Below are positions 50,589-56,562 of a stretch of DNA of 56,562 bases, piece by piece. Source of the DNA: an uncultured Pelagibacteraceae bacterium (lineage in GTDB: Bacteria; Pseudomonadota; Alphaproteobacteria; Pelagibacterales; Pelagibacteraceae). Made by a program: the position numbers and the translations under genes. The stretch is taken from assembly GCA_902581585.1 (NCBI GenBank), contig CACHPB010000008.1, forward strand, positions 1 through 56,562. Direction: 5' to 3'. A model generated the notes under the pieces. That model was not told the origin of the DNA. It was given only the letters and a program-made list of their open reading frames with translations, and made no database searches. Numbering within the stretch: position 1 is the stretch's first letter; the number at the start of each line of letters is the position of its first letter.

Positions 50589-51224
50589 ATGGCCGAAAAA
50601 AAAGAAGGGATGATGGTAATACTATCTTCCCCCTCAGGTGCTGGCAAAACAACTCTAGTCAAAAAAATATCTCAAAGAAAAAAATATAATATATCTATTT
50701 CTCATACTACAAGAAAACCAAGATTAAATGAAAAAAATGGAAGAGATTACTTTTTCATAACAAATAAGGAGTTCAAAATTCTTATTCGTAAAAAAATGTT
50801 TTTAGAACATGCTAAGGTTTTCAAGAATTATTATGGGTCTTTAAAAAAAACTGTTATCGAAAAGCTAGAAAAAGGAGAAAACATAATTTTTGATATAGAT
50901 TGGCAAGGCACTAAACAAATAAAAAGCAAGAAATTGAAATATAAAATAATTACAATATTTATCCTTCCTCCATCCAAACAAGAATTATTTAATAGATTGT
51001 TAAAAAGAGATCAAAAAGACAAAAAAATTGCAACCGAAAGAATGAAACAATTTAAAACTGATGTGTTACATTGGAAAGATTACGATTTCACAGTAATTAA
51101 TGATAAAATAGAATCATGTTATAATCAAATATTCAACTTTATTATTGAACAAAAAAAAAGTAGAAAAAAACTTTATTACAACAAAAAGACAATTAAAAAG
51201 CATATAAATGATTTAATCAATTAA
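50589..51224 (+). CDS. gmk: Guanylate kinase
   Basis: The 211-residue protein phosphorylates GMP to GDP. Walker A is SSPSGAGKTT (residues 13-22). Further GMP-site segments are SHTTRKPRLNEKNGRDYFF, LEHAKVFKNYYGSLKK and IIFDIDWQGTKQIK, and the lid RLLKRDQKDKKIATERM. Length is normal. Its end overlaps that of rsmA by 12 bases (convergent). Confidence 0.96.
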   Translation: MAEKKEGMMVILSSPSGAGKTTLVKKISQRKKYNISISHTTRKPRLNEKNGRDYFFITNKEFKILIRKKMFLEHAKVFKNYYGSLKKTVIEKLEKGENIIFDIDWQGTKQIKSKKLKYKIITIFILPPSKQELFNRLLKRDQKDKKIATERMKQFKTDVLHWKDYDFTVINDKIESCYNQIFNFIIEQKKSRKKLYYNKKTIKKHINDLIN

Positions 51225-52004
51225 GGACTCGTACATTTCACTTATCTTATAATATGTTATGTAATCCAAATTTTGTGGTCTTAAGTTTACATCTAGACTT
51301 AATTTTTTTGATACATCTTGAAAATTATTAAATAAAAATTTAAGAGGTTTTTTTATCATTTTTCTTCTTTGGCTAAAAAAAATGTTAGTCACATGTTCTA
51401 GATTTTTTGCATCCTTTAATTCATAAATTTTTTTTTTAGGAGTAAAAACTAAAACCGTACTCTTTACTTTTGGAACAGGTTTAAAATTATTAGGCTCTAT
51501 ATCTATAATTTTTTCTACATTCATTTTCCAATTTGTTAAAATAGACAATCTTCCGTAATTTTTTGTATTTATTTTTGCAATTATCCTATCCGCAACTTCT
51601 TTCTGAAACATTAAAACTAATTTTTTGCAAAATTTATCTAATCTTTGGATTTTTAACCATTTAACTAATATTTGGGTAGAAATATTGTATGGAAGATTGC
51701 CAAAAATAATTAACTTTTTTTGATAATAATTTTTGTATGAAAATTTCATCATATCTTCATTAAAAATTTTTATTTTATTCCCAAATTTTTGATTTAAATA
51801 ATTTACCAACCTTTCATCTTTCTCAATTATAAAAAATTCCTTTGGATTCTTATTTAAAATTTTTTCTGTGAGACTACCTGTGCCTGGTCCAACTTCTAAC
51901 ACTGTATCTTTATTATTTATATTACCCAACTCAGTAATTAAATCTATTATTTTTTGATTATTTAAAAAATTCTGTCCTAAACTTTTCTTAGGGTTAAATT
52001 TCAT
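51213..52004 (-). CDS. rsmA: 16S rRNA (adenine1518-N6/adenine1519-N6)-dimethyltransferase
   Basis: The 263-residue SAM-dependent enzyme (KsgA) dimethylates two adjacent adenines in the 3' end of 16S rRNA. Motifs: KKSLGQNFLNNQKII, the SAM site TVLEVGPGTGSLTEKIL, IIFGNLPYNISTQILVKW with the NLPY catalytic motif, MFQKEVADRI, and PVPKVKSTVL. It overlaps pdxA by 4 bases. The order lptD-surA-pdxA-rsmA is shared with many other Proteobacteria. Confidence 0.96.
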   Translation of the reverse strand: MKFNPKKSLGQNFLNNQKIIDLITELGNINNKDTVLEVGPGTGSLTEKILNKNPKEFFIIEKDERLVNYLNQKFGNKIKIFNEDMMKFSYKNYYQKKLIIFGNLPYNISTQILVKWLKIQRLDKFCKKLVLMFQKEVADRIIAKINTKNYGRLSILTNWKMNVEKIIDIEPNNFKPVPKVKSTVLVFTPKKKIYELKDAKNLEHVTNIFFSQRRKMIKKPLKFLFNNFQDVSKKLSLDVNLRPQNLDYITYYKISEMYESLID

Positions 52005-52972
52005 TTTAAATAATTTAAAAATTTAAATGCATAAAATATTGATGATGGATCAGATTTATTTTTTCCAAGCATTTTGTAGTTCGGTCCATGATCTGGAGTT
52101 ATCTTTAAGAAAGGCAATCCTAAAGTTATGTTTATGGCTTTAAATTCAAACAAAGTTTTAACAGGTGTAAGAACCTGGTCGTGATACATTCCTAAAACTA
52201 TATCAAAATTCTTCATATTGTTTTTTAAAAAAAAAGTATCTGCAGGTATTGGACCATTTATTTTAATTTTATTTTTTGATAAGAATTTTATTGCAGGTTC
52301 AATTTCGTTTTTTTCTTCACTAATATTACTTGTTGTTTCGCAGTGAGGATTTAGACCCAAAATTGCTATATTTGGTTTTCTTTTAAGATATAATTTATAA
52401 AAATTATTTATTTTTATAACATCTCTTACAATTTTTGTTTTCTTTACTAGTTTTGTTACTTCCTTAATAGGTACATGTGTGGTTAGTGGAGAAACGGCTA
52501 GCTTTCTGTTATAAATCAACATTACTGGATTTTTCGATTGGGTTTTATTAGCAATATATTCTGTAATACCTAAATATTTTTTTTTTAAAAATGTTTTTTT
52601 TGATATAGGTCCATTTATTAAGGCATATATATTTTTTTCTTTCATAATTTTTAAACTAAGATCAAAACATTCTTCAATGTATTTATTTGATTTTTTACTA
52701 ATTTTTGAAAATGCTTTTTTGAAATCATAATTTACATTAATAATATTTATCTTCTTATTAACTGATTTACTTACATCATTAATTTCATTTAGTTGAACAT
52801 TTCTTTTCAGAACACTCATTTGTTTTTTTAATAGTTTAACACTACCGACCAGAACTATTTTTTTTTTATTATTCTTCTTATAATCTTTTGAATTGAAATA
52901 TTTAAATAGAACTTCAGAAAAAGTGGAGTTTGGTTCACCAAGCACAATTAGAATTACTTTAATATTCATCAA
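52001..52972 (-). CDS. pdxA: 4-hydroxythreonine-4-phosphate dehydrogenase-like protein (PdxA)
   Basis: The 323-residue protein of the PdxA family acts in vitamin B6 synthesis. Metal ligands His166, His210 and His264 (TTHVP, LNPHCE, MYHDQ) and Lys272 and Asn281 are in place. But two substrate contacts are changed from the E. coli enzyme: the H-T-E motif is GITE (Ile136 for His136), and the Arg after LGLPF is Lys290. The usual GEPAGIGP is GEPNSTFSE. The gene is placed as in other Proteobacteria (surA-pdxA-rsmA), overlapping surA by 14 bases and rsmA by 4. Confidence 0.88.
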   Translation of the reverse strand: MMNIKVILIVLGEPNSTFSEVLFKYFNSKDYKKNNKKKIVLVGSVKLLKKQMSVLKRNVQLNEINDVSKSVNKKINIINVNYDFKKAFSKISKKSNKYIEECFDLSLKIMKEKNIYALINGPISKKTFLKKKYLGITEYIANKTQSKNPVMLIYNRKLAVSPLTTHVPIKEVTKLVKKTKIVRDVIKINNFYKLYLKRKPNIAILGLNPHCETTSNISEEKNEIEPAIKFLSKNKIKINGPIPADTFFLKNNMKNFDIVLGMYHDQVLTPVKTLFEFKAINITLGLPFLKITPDHGPNYKMLGKNKSDPSSIFYAFKFLNYLK

Positions 52973-53891
52973 TATCCAGGTTTTTTTTTAATCTTTTATA
53001 AAAAATAATTGAATAATTATTAAGCTGTCTATTTGTCTCAAAATTTATTAATTTTTCTAATTCCTTTTCCAAATCAATTTTATTTTTTAATTCTTTTTTT
53101 TTGTTTATTTTTATAATGATATAAGAATTGCCAATCTTTATTGGTTTACTAATTTCTTGTTCTTTAATTTTTTCAATATTCTCAACTATATTTTTTGAGA
53201 TTTGCAATTCGTTTATCCAGCCGATTAATCCACCATTTTTAGCTGTATTGGAGATACTAAAAATATTTGCTGTATTTTCAAATCCTATATTTTTTATACT
53301 TTTTTTAATTTCTTTTATTTTATTTTCTAAGTTCAAATCTATTTCTTCTTCAAAAACTATTTCAGATAGATTGTACTCATATTTTTTTTGTGTTGTATCT
53401 ATCTGATTTTTAATTCTATTTCTTAATTCTGATTTATTAATAACTAAATTTTTTGAATATTTTGTATAAATTAATTGGTTCCAAAGAGCCTCAATCAACA
53501 ATTTCCTTTTTATTTGTTCATAATCTAAACTACGTTTTGATAATATTTTTTTAAATTCAGTTTTACTTTTAATATTTTTTTTTGCGATAAGGTTATTTTC
53601 AATTAAATTAACTAAATCATTTTCCTTTTCCAAGTTTGTAAATTTTTCTAATTCTCTTTTTTTTACAATTTCGGTAATCAATGAATTTTTAGCTATATTA
53701 AGAACGTTTTTTTTTTCTAAATTTCTAAGTTTTGGATTTAAAAAAGTTAAGTAGTTTATTTCATTTTCAATATCTAAATTTGTTATTACTTCTCCTTGCA
53801 CTTTTACTTTAATCTCAATTAATGTTCCATTTGCACTTAGACTAAATAAAAGCGAAATAATAAAAACAACTAATAATTTAATTTTTTGCAT
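52959..53891 (-). CDS. surA: SurA-like periplasmic chaperone / parvulin-type peptidyl-prolyl isomerase
   Basis: The 310-residue protein has a signal peptide (KIKLLVVFIISLLFSLSANG), a SurA-type N-terminal helical domain (EVITNLDIENEINYLTFLNP) and one parvulin domain near residues 170-270 (KYEYNLSEIVFEEE, TAKNGGLIGWINELQIS, EISKPIKIGNSYIIIKI). E. coli SurA has two parvulin domains; the single-domain form is seen in many Alphaproteobacteria. It escorts outer membrane proteins such as LptD. It is next to lptD (8-base gap) in the usual order. Confidence 0.88.
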   Translation of the reverse strand: MQKIKLLVVFIISLLFSLSANGTLIEIKVKVQGEVITNLDIENEINYLTFLNPKLRNLEKKNVLNIAKNSLITEIVKKRELEKFTNLEKENDLVNLIENNLIAKKNIKSKTEFKKILSKRSLDYEQIKRKLLIEALWNQLIYTKYSKNLVINKSELRNRIKNQIDTTQKKYEYNLSEIVFEEEIDLNLENKIKEIKKSIKNIGFENTANIFSISNTAKNGGLIGWINELQISKNIVENIEKIKEQEISKPIKIGNSYIIIKINKKKELKNKIDLEKELEKLINFETNRQLNNYSIIFYKRLKKNLDIDEY

Positions 53892-53899
53892 TATTATTA

Positions 53900-56326
53900 T
53901 TATTTTCTTTTATTTTCAAATATTGAGTCTGCAGACCCTCGTAATTCAGCAAAAGGTATGAATTTAATCAAAAAACTTAAACTTTCATCTGGCACTAAGT
54001 TACCATCTCTAAAAAATTTTTTATTGTAATTCAATGATATAGATAAACAATCTGTGTCGTATCCATAATTAAAATTGATTACCTCTGTAAAATCAGTTCT
54101 CAAGTCTTTTGTTGTCTCAAATTGTAGTGAGTGCTCATCTGTAAAATTTATTAAAGTACTATTTTTTATTGTTTCTGAGTTTCCTAATTCATGATTTTCA
54201 GTAATATAGTCAAAACTTGTTATAAATTTATTTTTTCCAAATTCTGCAGAAATTGCATCATAATTAGAAAAATTTAAGTCTCTATCATATGAAAAATCAT
54301 ATTCTAACTTTATTTTATCATTAGGATTGTATATGAAGTTCCCAACTATATCAGATCTGGTTTGATCTAGTTTTGAAATTGAGGGCATTGAGGAATTTTT
54401 CTTATCTTTAAGAATATTACCAATATTGAAGCCTAATAATTTTTCATTAGCAAAGTTAAGTCTCTCATATTCCAGGCCTATAGATAATGACTTACCTTCT
54501 TCTACCATATCATTTCTGCCAATTCTATTAATTGAAAATAAACTATCATAGCTTAATCTGCCTCCAGTAGATGAAATATCTTTACCATTTGTTGGGCTAA
54601 ATTTAAGTTGTGCTTTGGGTCTTAAAAAGCTTGTATTATCATTTGAAACTTTTTTTAAAGGAAATTCCGAGTTAAGTATTATTGTTCCAAACAATTTATG
54701 ATCATTGTTTTTGTCAAATACAGCTGAGTTATCTGCGTAGGTATTATAATTTTTTAATAAGAAATTATAATTCGATACAATTCCATTTTTTATATAATCA
54801 AATGATTTAAAATTAAAATCATTATTAAGCTGAGCTTCATAAATATTTGTTGAATATAGTTTTTGATAACCAGATGTATTGAAAAATAATGTTCCATTAT
54901 AACTTTTTTCTAAATCAATTTCCTTATTGAAATAAAAGTCTGGAAAAACATATTGATATTTATCATTTGTATTTGTAACAGTTAAATCCTCATACATTCT
55001 AATAGTACTTGAAAGGTTAGTTTCTTCATCAATATCTTTATCAATTTTAAAAAAAGAGGTTAGTGAGCTAGAATTAATTTTTTTCATTAATTGATTTGTA
55101 TCTTGAATATTTTTAAAATCGTGAATTTTTAAATAATTATCATTTCCAGAAACATTCTGAAATTCAAAATTGTAGGACGTGTTTTGATCAAAATCACCTT
55201 TTAACTCTATAATTGAATGGGTGCTAGTATTTTTATCATTATAATTAAAACTAAAGTCAGCGATTAGATCAGAATTCTCAAAGGCCTGTCTATATTCTGA
55301 TTGAAGAATAAAATTATCATTTTCTGAATATATTCTTGGGTTTAAAGTCATATCTCTATTTTTAGATAATACATAAAAATAAGGTATATTAATTGATCTA
55401 CCTAAATTATCTGAACTTGAATATACAGGTGTTAAAAATCCTGACTTTCTTTTTACTGTAGGATCAGGATGATTAAAGTATGGTAGAAAAAATACTCTTT
55501 TATCAAAAACTTTTAACCACGAATTTTTATATTCAAATAATTTATCTCTTTTATTATGTTTAAATTCATCACTTTGAATTTCCCATCCTCTACAGTTTTT
55601 ATTGTCTGTATTGCATGTACTAAATACAGCTTTATGTATTATAGTGTTTTTATCATTTGATATTGCAGACTTTCCTTTAAGAAGGGGATCATTATTTTTA
55701 TTTCCAAAAAAATCATTTATAAAATCTACACGTACCTCTTTTCCAGCAAGCTCTTTTGTTTTTAAATTTATTTTGACATTATCAAACAAATAACTGTTGT
55801 TATCTTTATCTATAATGTTTGTTGTTTTAGATGTAATTACTTCTTGAAGATTATCAAATATAAATCCATCTTTAAAATTATATAAATTATTTATGTCATC
55901 GTAAATTTTTGTATCTAACTCACTTATTATTTTCATTGAGTTTCTGTCATACAAAACATCTTGAGAATAAATTTCGTATTTATCTTCAATCTTTATAAAT
56001 GTTTTACCCTTTGATAAAATTGTATTATTTAATTTATCGTATATTGCTTCCTCACTATTTATTTTTATTTTATTTAAATCATCATAGAATTCTATGTTAT
56101 CTTTAATCATTAATTTTGAAATTAACTTATTATAAATAGATCTATCACTTTGAATAATCAATTTTTGATTTGGGATTTTAGCAATTCCTTTTCCAGAATA
56201 AATTATATTCCCCTTTTCCTCTATTTTTATACTTTTAGAATCAAAAAAGATTTCATCAGCTTTAATTTGCTGGATAGAGAAAAATATCCAAAATAAAATA
56301 ATATAATATAAAAATCTAATTTTCAT
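53900..56326 (-). CDS. lptD: LPS-assembly protein LptD (outer membrane)
   Basis: The 808-residue protein has a signal peptide (KIRFLYYIILFWIFFSIQQIKA), an LptA-like periplasmic beta-jelly-roll (residues about 25-200: IIYSGKGIAKIPNQKLIIQ and following), then a C-terminal beta-barrel with the family segment KVFDKRVFFLPYFNHPDPTVKRKSGFLTP. Cys in FSTCNTDNKNCRGW and a lone Cys in YDTDCLSISL may form the disulfides LptD needs. The barrel ends with SLSFLIKFIPFAELRGSADSIFE. It inserts LPS in the outer membrane with LptE. It overlaps the end of lptG by 11 bases. Confidence 0.95.
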   Translation of the reverse strand: MKIRFLYYIILFWIFFSIQQIKADEIFFDSKSIKIEEKGNIIYSGKGIAKIPNQKLIIQSDRSIYNKLISKLMIKDNIEFYDDLNKIKINSEEAIYDKLNNTILSKGKTFIKIEDKYEIYSQDVLYDRNSMKIISELDTKIYDDINNLYNFKDGFIFDNLQEVITSKTTNIIDKDNNSYLFDNVKINLKTKELAGKEVRVDFINDFFGNKNNDPLLKGKSAISNDKNTIIHKAVFSTCNTDNKNCRGWEIQSDEFKHNKRDKLFEYKNSWLKVFDKRVFFLPYFNHPDPTVKRKSGFLTPVYSSSDNLGRSINIPYFYVLSKNRDMTLNPRIYSENDNFILQSEYRQAFENSDLIADFSFNYNDKNTSTHSIIELKGDFDQNTSYNFEFQNVSGNDNYLKIHDFKNIQDTNQLMKKINSSSLTSFFKIDKDIDEETNLSSTIRMYEDLTVTNTNDKYQYVFPDFYFNKEIDLEKSYNGTLFFNTSGYQKLYSTNIYEAQLNNDFNFKSFDYIKNGIVSNYNFLLKNYNTYADNSAVFDKNNDHKLFGTIILNSEFPLKKVSNDNTSFLRPKAQLKFSPTNGKDISSTGGRLSYDSLFSINRIGRNDMVEEGKSLSIGLEYERLNFANEKLLGFNIGNILKDKKNSSMPSISKLDQTRSDIVGNFIYNPNDKIKLEYDFSYDRDLNFSNYDAISAEFGKNKFITSFDYITENHELGNSETIKNSTLINFTDEHSLQFETTKDLRTDFTEVINFNYGYDTDCLSISLNYNKKFFRDGNLVPDESLSFLIKFIPFAELRGSADSIFENKRK

Positions 56327-56562
56327 TTAATCTAGTTAAACCTATCACACATACCAAAAACATTATAATCTGAGGAAGCCATACCGAAATATATACTGGT
56401 AAAGTTTCATTTTTTCCAAATAAAATGGAAAAATAATTAATATAATAAAAAATTACTGAAACCAAAACTCCAATTACAATTAAGAAAAATTTTGACTTAA
56501 TTAAATTGAATTTAAACATTAGTAGAGCCCCAATAATTGCTGTTAAAGTTAAATATATTGGT
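56316..56562 (-). CDS. lptG: LptG, LPS export permease, C-terminal end
   Basis: Partial gene: the frame is open to the window's right edge (PIYLTLTAIIGALLMFKFN before the internal Met at 56519), so the start lies outside. The visible part is the YjgP/YjgQ C-terminal membrane region: a first helix, a second helix FFLIVIGVLVSVIFYYINYFSILFG, and the third helix with the LTRLNEN terminus. LptG with LptF and LptB pulls LPS from the inner membrane. Its end overlaps lptD by 11 bases, as in other Alphaproteobacteria. Confidence 0.9.
   Translation of the reverse strand, partial: PIYLTLTAIIGALLMFKFNLIKSKFFLIVIGVLVSVIFYYINYFSILFGKNETLPVYISVWLPQIIMFLVCVIGLTRLNEN

Noticed and set aside
1..56562. CRISPR array, rRNA, tRNA, transposase or integrase
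   Set aside because: None was recognised on either strand; the only repeats found are the short ones listed around 26766-32870.

Overview
The window reads as a stretch of a streamlined marine alphaproteobacterial genome, most likely a member of the SAR11 group (Pelagibacterales). The reasons are very low G+C (roughly 30 percent by eye), spacers of a few bases or short gene overlaps almost everywhere, Lys/Asn/Ile-rich proteins, and gene content and order typical of the group: a TRAP transporter, four EamA-type DMT permeases, NAD-dependent formate dehydrogenase, and the alphaproteobacterial blocks rpsF-rpsR-rplI-dnaB, fabD-fabG-acpP...gmk and lptG-lptD-surA-pdxA-rsmA. No rRNA, tRNA, CRISPR array or insertion sequence was seen. 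Species identity is an inference.

Layout. 1-2242: the end of guaA, then gloA, panB and a TerC-family membrane protein. 2357-8055: a complete TRAP transporter (dctP, hairpin, dctQ, dctM), a TPR lipoprotein-like or periplasmic protein, and the three 5-oxoprolinase genes pxpA, pxpB and pxpC; together they suggest pyroglutamate uptake and hydrolysis. 8052-15687: a DMT permease, then a cluster with FAD oxidase, DUF1365, Cfa-family methyltransferase, DUF3833 lipoprotein, an SDR, a photolyase-like protein, a DCC thiol protein and a 42-residue DUF2256 protein. This matches the photo-oxidative stress and fatty-acid modification set of other Proteobacteria, but without its ECF sigma/ChrR pair. 15698-23448: an atypical SDR, a PQQ-type sugar dehydrogenase, a FAD oxidoreductase, a DMT permease with a coupled 59-residue peptide, an MDR reductase, exported MsrA, formate dehydrogenase, an HPP membrane protein and an IscU-like protein. 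23526-26597: an operon of DMT permease, glycine amidinotransferase and threonine aldolase.

26599-32999 is the accessory part. Five exported proteins (an alginate-lyase-family protein, three paralogous PF14099 polysaccharide-lyase-like proteins and a dienelactone-hydrolase-like enzyme) lie between a small conserved-looking gene and a truncated second copy of that same gene's 5' end. Five copies of a short CTAGTT/CAAGTT-rich intergenic element, a relic leader peptide, 27 identical bases shared by the leaders of two unrelated enzyme families, and a G+C-rich scrap of DNA all point to repeated insertion and recombination here. This island is the most interesting part of the window.

33006-48541 is nearly all on the minus strand: yajQ, an MFS and a DMT permease, gshB, gshA, a DUF255 thioredoxin-like protein, a PhnZ-like HD protein, purF, cvpA, an RND-type exporter, dnaB, rplI, rpsR and rpsF. 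48626-51224 (plus) is fatty-acid synthesis and gmk. 51213-56562 (minus) is rsmA, pdxA, surA-like, lptD and the C-terminal end of lptG, the outer-membrane/LPS assembly set.

Small genes added from direct reading: 13727-13855, 18588-18767, 30812-30976 and 32877-32999. Starts revised: pxpA, pxpC, the DUF3833 protein, the sugar dehydrogenase (GTG) and the DUF255 protein (TTG).
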